Shown: positions 30,520-38,898 of the stretch, piece by piece
How the letters are laid out: the number at the start of each line of letters is the position of its first letter
Position numbering within the stretch: the first letter of the stretch is position 1
Assembly (NCBI GenBank): GCA_903926205.1
Contig: CAIYID010000008.1
Location: 1-64,000 of the forward strand
Reading direction: 5' to 3'
DNA from: an uncultured Bdellovibrionales bacterium
Lineage (GTDB): Bacteria; Bdellovibrionota; Bdellovibrionia; Bdellovibrionales; Bdellovibrionaceae
DNA: 64,000 bases
Translations under genes and position numbers: made by a program
The notes under the pieces: model-generated
The model's input: only the letters and a program-made list of their open reading frames with translations
What the model was told of the DNA's origin: nothing
Databases searched by the model: none

Positions 30520-33468
30520 CTAAGTTTCTTCCACCGGTGCAAAACCACGTCGCATGGTATTTTCCGTGACCGCTTTTGGCTCCATGAACTGTTTCAAATA
30601 ATCAGGGCCACCAGTTTTTGAACCAATGCCTGACATTTTAAATCCGCCGAAAGGATGACGATCGACCATGGCTCCGGTGATTCCACGGTTGATGTAGAGA
30701 TTCCCACATTCAAACTCCTCTCGAACCTTTTCAATATTCTGAGGGCTTCGTGAGAAGACTCCGCCGGTGAGCGCGTAAGCCGTGCCATTAGCCATCTCGA
30801 TGGCTTGATCTAAATCTTTTGCTCTAAGAACTGCGAGCACAGGACCAAAAACTTCCTCTTGAGCAAGGTCAGCTTTTGAATCTTTCACTTCAAAAATTGT
30901 GGGGGGTACAAAATATCCTTCAGCAGGAGCGGTGCCACTGAAAAGTAATTTGTGATTTTGTTTAGCCTCTTCAATCGTTTTTAAAATCCGTTGATGAGCT
31001 TCTTTATCAATCACAGGTCCGTAATAGCATTGTGGATCTTGCGCCTCCGCGACAATGAGACTCTTCGTTGATTCAATCAAACGATCAACAAACTTATCGT
31101 AAACTTCGTCAAGCACGATGACCCGACTGCACGCGGAGCATTTTTGACCAGCAAAACCAAAGGCGCTGTAAACCACCCCATCAACGGCTTCATCAAGATC
31201 GGCGTCGTTGTCGACGATGATGGCATTTTTTCCGCCCATTTCTATGAGGCAACGTTTGACGTGCGTTTGTCCTTTATGAACCAAAGACGCACGATTCAAA
31301 ATATGAAGCCCAACATTTTTAGAACCAGTGAACGCAATTGTTGTAATGTCTGGATGGTTCACCAAATGTTCACCAACCTCTTCCCCTAGGCCTGGAAGGA
31401 AATTCACCACTCCAGGAGGGAAACCCACTTCCTTCATCAAAGTCATCAGTCCTGCGGCTACAATACTACTTTGCTCGGCAGGTTTCATGATCACGGTATT
31501 ACCTGTGACAACCGCCGCTGCGGCCATGCCACACAAAATAGCGAGTGGAAAGTTCCAAGGAGCGATCACTAAAGCCACACCACGAGATTGGTATTGATAG
31601 AGAGAGCTCTCGCCAGGGACCCGTCCCATTTTTTGTGGCTGAGCAAGGTTCTTCATATCTCGAGCATAGTACCGACAAAAATCGATGGCTTCGCCGATAT
31701 CGCCATCGGCTTGATCCCAAGGCTTTCCAACTTCAAGAACTTGCTCTGCGATCAATTTGAATCGGTCTCTGACCATGAGATCTGCTAACTTTTCAAGTTT
31801 AGCGGCTCGTTGTTCTGGGGGTACTTTTTTCCAGGTTTTCCATGCAGTCTTGGCGGCTTGTACGGCTTGCTCGGCCTCAGTTGTAGAAGCTAAACAAATT
31901 TTCGCTAAAACTTGAGTCGGTCGTGAGGGATTTTCTCTCGCCAGGGTTCTTGTTGTGGTAATGTCTTTTCCGCCAATATGCAGAGAAATAGTATTATTTG
32001 CTTGTGCTAAAAACTGCTTGATAGCCGTTAAGGTTTTCTCTCGATTTTCTTTCACAGCAAAATCTAGCAGCGCTTCATTGTAGAAGTGATTTTCCACTTT
32101 CAAAGCAGAAGTCGTCTTAACTAAATCCACGGCAGGATCACGTAAAAGTTTTTCTGCACTGGCGCCATCAGCAAATTTCCCGCGGAGCCAAGATTCGTTG
32201 GACGTATTTTCAAGCAAGCGACGAACCAAATAAGCCATTCCAGGAATGAGGTCTCCCACCGGAGCGTATTCTCGCACCCGGAAGCCCATATCAACCAAAG
32301 ATTTTTTAATTGGATCGGCCATTCCGTAGAGCATTTGAATTTCAAAGCCATTTTTTGGAACTTTGTATTTTTCGGCCGCAGTGATGGCGGCAGCAATGGA
32401 ACGCACATTGTGCGAAGCAAACGCTGAGTGTATAAATTTATAATTTTTCAAAAGCAAATCAGCGCAAGCTTCATAATTGGCATCAGATTCTTGTTTGTTC
32501 GTGTAGACTGGGATGGGCCAACGTCGTTGCTCGGACTCAATGGTTTCATAGTCCCAATAAGCACCTTTGACTAAACGAACGGTGATGGGAACACCTCTTT
32601 GCTCACTGAATTTTATCAGGTCTTGAATGTCTTCGTAAGAATCGCGCAAATAAGCCTGAATCACGCAACCAAAGAAGGGATAAGTGCGAAATTCAGTTTC
32701 AGTGACGAGCTCTTTAAAGACCTCTAAAGTGAGGTGTTTCACAGAGTACTGTTCGATGTCCAAATTCACAAAAACGCCTTGGTCACGACCAGAGCGAAAA
32801 ATCGGACGCAGACGATTTTTTAATTCAGTTTTTGTTTTGTCCCAATCACGATCGTTCATTTGGGAATACAGTGCAGACATTTTTACGCTGACATTCACTT
32901 TAGGCAGAGGACCGCTCGCCGCCTGATCGACTTGCGGAATATCTTCCCAGGTTTTTGCATCTTTTGCTAGCCAGTCAATTAGCTCTAAATATTTACGTTG
33001 ATATTCCAGGGCTTCTTTCTCGCTCAGAGTGGCTTCGCCTAAAATATCCACTGTGAAAGCGATTTTATTTTTACGAGCTTTTTTAAGCACGGGAAGAGCT
33101 TCTTCAGGATTTTCGCCAGTGATAAACATTTTTGCCATCTGGGTGACGTTTTTTCGAATAGCACCTGCCATTAAGCCTGGTGCTAAAGAACCTAAACCAA
33201 TTCCAACATTAAAAACCGAAGGAAGTTCTTCTCCGCTTTGAGAAAAATATTCTTTGAGATGGCGAGCCACTTCATTTCCTGAATTCAGAGAGGGCAACAC
33301 ATCAACAAAGCGAAACATTTGCGTTTTGAATTGTTCATTTTTCATGGACCATTCCATGATGTTTCCGTACCAATAATCTTTGCTGAAGAGCGAAACTTTT
33401 GAGGCCCCTTCCATGCGCTTCATGATCTCTTCACCTTGAGCAACAATTTTTGACTGCATTTCGGACAT
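30520..33468 (-). CDS. putA: Bifunctional proline dehydrogenase / P5C dehydrogenase
   Basis: 982 residues. The PRODH barrel carries VRLVKGAYWDYE (about 300) and an REYAPVGD-type C-terminal motif (about 410); the aldehyde dehydrogenase half (from about 500) carries APWNFPLAI, FTGSKNVG, the Glu in IEMGGKNA (about 735) and the catalytic Cys in FAGQKCSACS (about 773). It oxidises proline to glutamate using FAD and NAD, with channelled intermediate. It lacks the N-terminal ribbon-helix-helix, so it cannot repress its own gene as E. coli PutA does. GGAGG precedes ATG. Confidence 0.95.
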   Translation of the reverse strand: MSEMQSKIVAQGEEIMKRMEGASKVSLFSKDYWYGNIMEWSMKNEQFKTQMFRFVDVLPSLNSGNEVARHLKEYFSQSGEELPSVFNVGIGLGSLAPGLMAGAIRKNVTQMAKMFITGENPEEALPVLKKARKNKIAFTVDILGEATLSEKEALEYQRKYLELIDWLAKDAKTWEDIPQVDQAASGPLPKVNVSVKMSALYSQMNDRDWDKTKTELKNRLRPIFRSGRDQGVFVNLDIEQYSVKHLTLEVFKELVTETEFRTYPFFGCVIQAYLRDSYEDIQDLIKFSEQRGVPITVRLVKGAYWDYETIESEQRRWPIPVYTNKQESDANYEACADLLLKNYKFIHSAFASHNVRSIAAAITAAEKYKVPKNGFEIQMLYGMADPIKKSLVDMGFRVREYAPVGDLIPGMAYLVRRLLENTSNESWLRGKFADGASAEKLLRDPAVDLVKTTSALKVENHFYNEALLDFAVKENREKTLTAIKQFLAQANNTISLHIGGKDITTTRTLARENPSRPTQVLAKICLASTTEAEQAVQAAKTAWKTWKKVPPEQRAAKLEKLADLMVRDRFKLIAEQVLEVGKPWDQADGDIGEAIDFCRYYARDMKNLAQPQKMGRVPGESSLYQYQSRGVALVIAPWNFPLAILCGMAAAAVVTGNTVIMKPAEQSSIVAAGLMTLMKEVGFPPGVVNFLPGLGEEVGEHLVNHPDITTIAFTGSKNVGLHILNRASLVHKGQTHVKRCLIEMGGKNAIIVDNDADLDEAVDGVVYSAFGFAGQKCSACSRVIVLDEVYDKFVDRLIESTKSLIVAEAQDPQCYYGPVIDKEAHQRILKTIEEAKQNHKLLFSGTAPAEGYFVPPTIFEVKDSKADLAQEEVFGPVLAVLRAKDLDQAIEMANGTAYALTGGVFSRSPQNIEKVREEFECGNLYINRGITGAMVDRHPFGGFKMSGIGSKTGGPDYLKQFMEPKAVTENTMRRGFAPVEET

Positions 33469-33635
33469 GAAATTTCCTCCGCCGTTACGAATAATTCTTC
33501 TTCATTGAGTCGATTGAGCGGGCAGATATTCACTCCGACAGAGGGGAAACTCAAGAATACTTTTTTGAATTGGAGGGATTTTTTTAACTATCCTGACTCG
33601 CGATGTTAGACGTTGATTCAGTTGGTTTTTTGGAG

Positions 33636-34259
33636 TTAGGCGCCATCTTTCACTGTTGGGGCTTTTTCTTTGGAAACTTTCCATTGATGACGAAGCTCAT
33701 TTTCGAGTTCCACCTTGACGTGATTCCCATCTTTTAAGGGGCCAACTCCGGCGGGAGTGCCGGTTAAAATCAAGTCACCGGCACAGACAGGAAAGTGGTT
33801 TTTGATGTATTCGATTAATTTTTCAAAACCAAAAAGCATCTGTGAAGTTCGACCGTCTTGGCGAAGTTCATCATTGACCCACAGGCGTAAACGGTGATCG
33901 CCAAATTCCTCTAATTTTCGAATGGAAAAAAAGGAGCTCACGGCGCAAGCACCATCAAAAGATTTCGATAAAGTCCAAGGAGCTCCGGCTTTTTTTGCTT
34001 CGTTTTGAAGTTTTCTTTCTGTCAAATCCAGAGCGAGGGCTCCTTCAACGATAGTCATATATTGACTGAATTTCAGAGCAATCTCCACTTCGTGGTGCAC
34101 TTCTTCCGTCCACCAAGGAAGAATAATTTCCGTGGAATTGACGGAGCAAGAACTTCCTGCTTTTAAAAAAATCATGGGCGTTTGAGGAATGGTATTTCCG
34201 AGCTCTTTTGCATGGTCAGCATAATTGCGACCAACGCACCAAACATTTCGAATGATCAT
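33636..34259 (-). CDS. Fumarylacetoacetate hydrolase family protein
   Basis: 207 residues, the short single-domain form. It opens NVWCVGRNYADHAKELG, carries the metal ligands in EEVHHEVEIAL (Glu pair, about 51-56), then KSFDGACAVS, and ends with GDLILTGTPAGVGPL, which are FAHD1/YcgM-family marks. Members hydrolyse acylpyruvates or decarboxylate oxaloacetate. The exact substrate is unknown. It is co-directional with sixA, 16 bases upstream on the minus strand, and lies between it and putA. Confidence 0.9.
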   Translation of the reverse strand: MIIRNVWCVGRNYADHAKELGNTIPQTPMIFLKAGSSCSVNSTEIILPWWTEEVHHEVEIALKFSQYMTIVEGALALDLTERKLQNEAKKAGAPWTLSKSFDGACAVSSFFSIRKLEEFGDHRLRLWVNDELRQDGRTSQMLFGFEKLIEYIKNHFPVCAGDLILTGTPAGVGPLKDGNHVKVELENELRHQWKVSKEKAPTVKDGA

Positions 34260-34275
34260 GGGTGAGACTCCCTTA

Positions 34276-34761
34276 TTAAGTTAAATTCCTAAAATTGTTA
34301 AGTTGCCAGAGACCGTCTTTGATTTCAAATTCCATCAATTGACCCGAGGGCCAGGAGTGATAGGCGCCTTCATAAAAATCCGTGTCGGAAGAAACCACTG
34401 TCAAAAAATCTTCGATCCAATCGTAATGAGTGACAGCGTAAATCACTCCACTGAGTTTTTCGACTTGGGCGATGGTGCTCTTGATTCTTTTGACAAATTG
34501 CAAAGAGGATTCTTGGCTTTGCCGCTCAAGCAAATCGGGAGTGATTTGCACGCGAAGTTGGAGGTCCTTTGCCAGGGGCTGAAAGGTTTGCTGGGCTCGG
34601 AGCTTAGGGGAGGAAAGAAGCACGGTCGGTTTTGAGAGTTCGCCATCCGTGACCAATTGAGCCAGCGCCAAAGCTTGATTTAAACCTCGCGAGGAAAGAG
34701 AGGGATCTACTGAGAAAGATCTCTCTTTTTCTGCATGTCGAAAAAGAAAAAATTGCATCAA
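34276..34761 (-). CDS. sixA: SixA-type phosphohistidine phosphatase
   Basis: 161 residues of the histidine phosphatase fold, with the nucleophile His in LFRHAEKE (about residue 9), LSSRGLNQALALAQL next, and a second His in AVTHYDW (about 107), matching SixA-like branch-I phosphatases. SixA removes phosphate from the histidine-containing phosphotransfer domains of signalling proteins. In a genome rich in histidine kinases it could reset these systems (inference). Function beyond the fold is not settled. Confidence 0.82.
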   Translation of the reverse strand: MMQFFLFRHAEKERSFSVDPSLSSRGLNQALALAQLVTDGELSKPTVLLSSPKLRAQQTFQPLAKDLQLRVQITPDLLERQSQESSLQFVKRIKSTIAQVEKLSGVIYAVTHYDWIEDFLTVVSSDTDFYEGAYHSWPSGQLMEFEIKDGLWQLNNFRNLT

Positions 34762-34873
34762 TAAAATCTATCTGTAAAAAACCTAAATTAAAAACATTAA
34801 AAAAAAACAAATAAAACAAACAACAAACAATTGAGACTTGCTTTTGAGCATGTTAGTTTCGACACTCCTTTTT

Positions 34874-35806
34874 ATGAATAGTAAAAACAAGAACCTAAAT
34901 TCTGAATCACTTAAGTCCAGAGTCCACCGGTACGTCACCGATGATCTGACTGTTCGAGTGGCAGCCGTCGATGCAACTGCTGTAGTGCAAGAGATGCAGC
35001 GCATTCAAGCTTCAATGCCTTTAGCGACTCTAGGAGTAGGAAGAGCCATGGTGGGCTCGCTGCTGATGTCCTCGCAGTTGAAAGAAGGACAAGAGGTGGG
35101 ATTGCTTTTTAAGGGCAATGGTCCCTTGAAAAGTATTTATGCTGAGTCTTCCTTTAGTGGTCATGTTCGTGGCTATTGTCCTCATCCGCAATATCAAGCA
35201 CCACAACCAGAAGATGGATTGAATCTCAGTAAAGCGATGGGTTCTGGAACGTTGAGCGTCGCCAGACATCAGCCTTATCAACGTCAACCTCATCAAGGCT
35301 TGGTCAATATGGTCTCTGGAGAGATTGGCGAGGATATTGCGCATTACCTCCAGCAATCCCATCAAATTCGTAGCTTAGTGAGTTTGGGCGTTTATTTGGA
35401 TTTGAATGGTGGAGTTTTAGCTGCCGGCGGGGTTTTGGTTGAGGTTATGCCTGGAGTGGAAGATTCAGTGGTTGAGGCTCTCTATCAAAATTACGAGAAA
35501 CATCAAGTCAATGTCTCTAAGCGTTTGGCCGAGGGAGAAAATGTGACTGATCTCGTCGGTCTTTTCCTTGAGGGAATTCCTTTCACCGAGCTAGATCACC
35601 CTTATCAAATCCAATATTTTTGCCCCTGCACGGAAGAGCGTGTGCTAGCGGCTTTGACGACCTTGGGTGTTTCTGAATTGGAAGAGATGATCCAAGAACA
35701 AGCTCCCGCGAAGATCACTTGCCAGATTTGTGGACGTCCTTATGAAATTTCAATTGAAAAACTTGATCTCCTAAAGGAAAGCTTAAGAAAAAACTCGATG
35801 CATTAG
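34874..35806 (+). CDS. hslO: Hsp33 redox-regulated chaperone
   Basis: 310 residues from ATG 34874; in-frame TTG/ATG codons from 34838 are less likely. The N-terminal domain has VAAVDATAVVQEMQ and GVGRAMVGSLLMSSQL. The zinc-binding switch is present as CPC (in YFCPCTEER, about 249-251) and CQIC (about 283-286). Oxidation releases zinc, forms disulfides and activates holdase function. ClpS/A, DnaJ/K and the small-heat-shock fusion elsewhere in the window complete a chaperone set. No strong ribosome binding site is seen. Confidence 0.92.
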   Translation: MNSKNKNLNSESLKSRVHRYVTDDLTVRVAAVDATAVVQEMQRIQASMPLATLGVGRAMVGSLLMSSQLKEGQEVGLLFKGNGPLKSIYAESSFSGHVRGYCPHPQYQAPQPEDGLNLSKAMGSGTLSVARHQPYQRQPHQGLVNMVSGEIGEDIAHYLQQSHQIRSLVSLGVYLDLNGGVLAAGGVLVEVMPGVEDSVVEALYQNYEKHQVNVSKRLAEGENVTDLVGLFLEGIPFTELDHPYQIQYFCPCTEERVLAALTTLGVSELEEMIQEQAPAKITCQICGRPYEISIEKLDLLKESLRKNSMH

Positions 35807-35907
35807 TACTTACATCCTAATGCACCATGTGTTGTTCTAAGCTCTACACCAAGTTTTGACCTTTGAGTAAACCTGTTGCAGATTCAATTCGCGGAGGCAT
35901 TAATCTT

Positions 35908-36600
35908 ATGACCGAGGAAAAACCAGTTAAAGTTCTAATCATCGAAGATGAAAATGAAATTCGAGAAATTTTAGTGAGCAATCTAGAATCTTCTGGATTT
36001 ATTCCTCGCGGAATTGATGGCGGAAAAGAAGTGATTCTTCATCTTGAACAATTTTCTCCTGATGTCATTTTACTTGATCAAATTATGCCGGGAAAAACAG
36101 GACAAGAAGTTATGCAGGAAGTTCGAGCCAATGCGCGTTTCTGCAATATTCCAATTATCGTCGTGACAGGCTTGAATAGTGAAGAGCAAAAAATTGCGGC
36201 TTTAAATTTAGGTGCTGATGACTATGTGACAAAGCCGTACTCAACCAAAGAATTACAAGCAAGAATTTTAGCTTTGCTTCGTCGCTCGAATGTGGCTCAT
36301 AAATCTCAACAAAAAAATATTTCGATAAAAGATATCACGGTTGATTTAGGAGCTCATAAAGTTTTATTGAATGGCCAAGAAGTACCGCTCACTTTAACTG
36401 AATTTAAAATTCTTTGTGAGTTGATCAAACAATCGGGCCAAGTCTTGAGCCGCGATAGTTTGCGTGAACGAGCTCTGGGTAATTTAAATGTCACCGATCG
36501 AACGATTGATGTTCACATGGCCTCATTGCGAAAAAAATTAGCGCATATGGGTGACTCCATTGAAACAGTTCGTGGTGTTGGCTATCGAATGGCAGTTTGA
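35908..36600 (+). CDS. OmpR/PhoB-type response regulator
   Basis: 230 residues from ATG 35908, GGAGG upstream; an upstream TTG at 35863 is possible but unsupported. Receiver: EDENEI acidic pocket, phospho-acceptor Asp in ILLDQIMPGK (about 59), T in VTGLN and K in TKPY. C-terminal winged helix: LTLTEFKILCEL, RTIDVHMASLRKKL and GVGYRM. It binds tandem DNA repeats once phosphorylated. No kinase adjoins, so the partner could be either orphan kinase in the window or one elsewhere. Confidence 0.93.
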   Translation: MTEEKPVKVLIIEDENEIREILVSNLESSGFIPRGIDGGKEVILHLEQFSPDVILLDQIMPGKTGQEVMQEVRANARFCNIPIIVVTGLNSEEQKIAALNLGADDYVTKPYSTKELQARILALLRRSNVAHKSQQKNISIKDITVDLGAHKVLLNGQEVPLTLTEFKILCELIKQSGQVLSRDSLRERALGNLNVTDRTIDVHMASLRKKLAHMGDSIETVRGVGYRMAV

Positions 36601-36669
36601 CCCTCTGGTGCGCTGGAATCATTTTTTTCGGCAATGAGAATCAACTGGGGTCTCTGACTTTGGTCATAT

Positions 36670-36684
36670 TGGCACTATGTTTGT
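36670..36684 (+). promoter_or_regulatory. Possible sigma-54 type promoter
   Basis: TGGCAC, 5 bases, TTGT matches the -24/-12 form TGGCAC-N5-TTGC except for the last base. It precedes the decayed small gene below. A chance match cannot be excluded in this AT-rich stretch. Confidence 0.25.
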
Positions 36685-36926
36685 AAATAATTGAAATAAT
36701 TGAAATTATTCGGTCTCAGAACTTTGGCCTGCGTCTTGCTTTATTCATTCATCAAGACGACCTGGCCGCTTCCACAATCGTGGATACCGATAAGCGAGCC
36801 GCGCAATCCAATCACTCATCCCACCTTGCTGGACGGGGAGATAAAAAATCTCCTCCCTCCAGTCCTGTCGTCAGGGGTGAAAAAGAACCTTTAACGGACC
36901 AAGAATGGGCTTCATCTAGAGCTTAG
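36685..36926 (+). pseudogene. Remnant or frame-disrupted small exported protein
   Basis: Two frames overlap. One (TTG at 36700) starts with a signal-like MKLFGLRTLACVLLYSFI. The other has no start codon but reads a soluble, protein-like tail (DDLAASTIVDTDKRAAQ, then GEKEPLTDQEWASS) ending at TAG 36924-36926. Joining them by a single frameshift would give a small secreted protein. Either a decayed gene or, less likely, one needing frameshifting. Confidence 0.35.
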
Positions 36927-37174
36927 GGTGTCTCAATTCTGAACACGAAAAAAAATGAATTATTTCAGAGGATTAGGTGGTTTTTTTTGATTTTCTCAAA
37001 TTGAGGCAACAAAAATTAATCACTCAATCTATTTGAAACCTGATAATTAATCGACCCTGTTTATTTCATAAAATTAATCGATTTCATATAGTTAGTAAAA
37101 TTTTTTACAAACATGGAACTCTGGGCTTTTGTTGGCGCGAAGATTGAATTACTCAAGTGTACGAGGTTCAGCAC
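36927..37174. other. AT-rich region before the matrixin gene
   Basis: No gene. It contains a TTTCTCA-N3-TGAGGCA palindrome at 36992-37008 (one of the 7-3-7 family), a TGTCTCA half-site at 36929-36935, and two ATTAATCGA copies around 37046 and 37073. Promoter elements for the protease gene probably lie here. Confidence 0.45.
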
Positions 37175-37825
37175 ATGCGGTATTTGATTGCACTACTACT
37201 TCCAGGTTTATTGGTATTGGCAGGATTACAGGCCTTCTCCAAAACTGAGGGCAATGCTTCCACACGTAGTGATTGGGAAGATGATAGCTGTGGTTTTGTT
37301 CAGAATATCTATAGCAAGAAATTATCTTGGCAGGGAAATCTTCCCATTAAACTTTATATTCACGAGTCCGTCCCTTCAAATATGAGACTTCCCATTCAAC
37401 GAGCCATCGACACTTGGGAAAAAACGAGCGGTAAAAAGTTATTTGAAATAGTCGCCACAGATAAGCGTGGTGGAAAAGACCTAAGTAATTTCAAGGATGG
37501 CACAAATACCATTTACTGGTTCAACAAAGGTGAATGGAAGGGTGACAAAGACGACCAAGCCAAGACTGTGATTTCATGGATTGGAAGTCAGATTAACCAA
37601 TCGAATATACTCATTAATTCTGATACAATGAAATTCTATTCTGAAATGGCGACGGGACTTAACCAAGTGGATCTTGAGAGCGTGATTCTTCATGAGCTGG
37701 GTCATGTGCTTGGTTTAAAACATAATGATAAACGCCCAGGAATTATGGCTACTTATTTAAAAGAAAACTCAGAAAGAAGAAACATTTTAACGGCCGACAT
37801 GGATTCAATTAGATGTGTGTATTAG
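37175..37825 (+). CDS. Secreted matrixin-family metalloprotease
   Basis: 216 residues from ATG 37175. A signal peptide (RYLIALLLPGLLVLAG) targets it outside the cytoplasm. The zinc site is complete: HELGHVLGLKH (about residue 173) with the Met-turn GIMATY downstream. There is a pair of cysteines (DSCGF near 39 and RCVY at the end) that may bond. No propeptide cysteine switch is evident. It probably digests proteins in the periplasm, outside the cell or in prey (inference). It stands alone between gene-poor flanks. Confidence 0.88.
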   Translation: MRYLIALLLPGLLVLAGLQAFSKTEGNASTRSDWEDDSCGFVQNIYSKKLSWQGNLPIKLYIHESVPSNMRLPIQRAIDTWEKTSGKKLFEIVATDKRGGKDLSNFKDGTNTIYWFNKGEWKGDKDDQAKTVISWIGSQINQSNILINSDTMKFYSEMATGLNQVDLESVILHELGHVLGLKHNDKRPGIMATYLKENSERRNILTADMDSIRCVY

Positions 37826-37944
37826 ATCTGATCAGCCATGTCATTTTTTCATGTCAGGTTATTTAAGTTGAGAAAAGAAAAGCTGATTCCCTAGACTAGA
37901 ACTTCGGGCAGGTGCTTAGGCCTCCCGCAAACGGAAGGATTGAT

Positions 37945-38208
37945 ATGAACAAACATACGACGCAAATGAAGGCCGGATCGGTTAATACTTCCGCACAATC
38001 AATTGAGAATTTTTTGAGTAGCACTCATTCAGTTCCATCTACGACCTCACAGAGCGTGACACAGCTGGCTTATCATGAAATGGGCGAGAGGCATGTACAC
38101 CAGGTCGATGATCTTGAGCAATTGGAAAAGAATATTCAAGCTTTGTCAGATTTGCGTTTCCGTTTACAATTTATGAACCGTGAAATTCGCTATTTGATGA
38201 AAGTTTAA
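37945..38208 (+). CDS. Small hypothetical protein
   Basis: 87 residues from ATG 37945, chosen for the GGAAGGATTGAT context; the longer frame is not used. It is polar, with a Ser/Thr-rich first half (SVNTSAQSIENFLSSTH) and a charged helical second half (HQVDDLEQLEKNIQALSDLRFRL is over two helices). No signal peptide. Family not recognised. It is followed after 47 bases by the thioesterase gene. Confidence 0.65.
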   Translation: MNKHTTQMKAGSVNTSAQSIENFLSSTHSVPSTTSQSVTQLAYHEMGERHVHQVDDLEQLEKNIQALSDLRFRLQFMNREIRYLMKV

Positions 38209-38255
38209 TTTCAAGACCTGAGTCGTAACCTTCTTCAAGGAATGAAGAGCCGGAA

Positions 38256-38846
38256 ATGGCAAAATCAAAGAAAAAAAATTTAAAACGAGCGATCCCATCA
38301 AAAGGGTCCAACAGGTCTTATAAAAATAAAAAAGACTCGTTGAAAAGTCTTATTTCAACCCCGCTGCCGGGTTGGAAGAAAACAGATGGAATCATGGCGG
38401 TAACGGGTAAGCCCCCGCGCTTTGTTTCTCAAGGGCAGAGTCAAAAAAGAATTCAGATACAATTTTTTACTGATGATGTGGATCAATCCATACACGCCAA
38501 ATTATGGTTTGGTCCCGATTGTGAAGGGCCACCGGGGCATGCTCATGGCGGCGCTGTGGCGGCCGTTTTGGATGAAGCCATGGGACAGGTGGCTTGGGTG
38601 GTCGGGCATAAAGTTGTTGCGGCGAAGATCGAAGTTAATTTTCGAGCACCAGTGCCGTTGAAAAATCTGTGCTTTGTGCACTCAGAAATAGTGAAATCCG
38701 AGGGGCGAAAAATATTTACATCTGGTAAAATTTTATCTGAGACTGGCCAACTACTGGCGGAGTCCACCGGTTTATTTATCACTCTGAATGAAAATCAAAT
38801 TCAAAATTTCAAAATGAAATTTAAGCAAATCCGCCCGTTGACTTGA
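38256..38846 (+). CDS. PaaI-type hotdog thioesterase with basic N-terminal tail
   Basis: 196 residues. The first ~45 are lysine-rich and low complexity (KSKKKNLKRA), possibly a nucleic acid or membrane-binding tail, unusual for this family. The hotdog domain (about 60-190) carries the catalytic-helix motif GHAHGGAVAAVLDEAMG and a VNFRAPVPL strand. These enzymes hydrolyse acyl-CoA thioesters. Substrate unknown. It is convergent with the histidine kinase at 38899. Confidence 0.85.
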   Translation: MAKSKKKNLKRAIPSKGSNRSYKNKKDSLKSLISTPLPGWKKTDGIMAVTGKPPRFVSQGQSQKRIQIQFFTDDVDQSIHAKLWFGPDCEGPPGHAHGGAVAAVLDEAMGQVAWVVGHKVVAAKIEVNFRAPVPLKNLCFVHSEIVKSEGRKIFTSGKILSETGQLLAESTGLFITLNENQIQNFKMKFKQIRPLT

Positions 38847-38898
38847 GAAGAATACTTTTTTCACTCAACAAAGAATACTAAGGATAGTTTCAAATATA

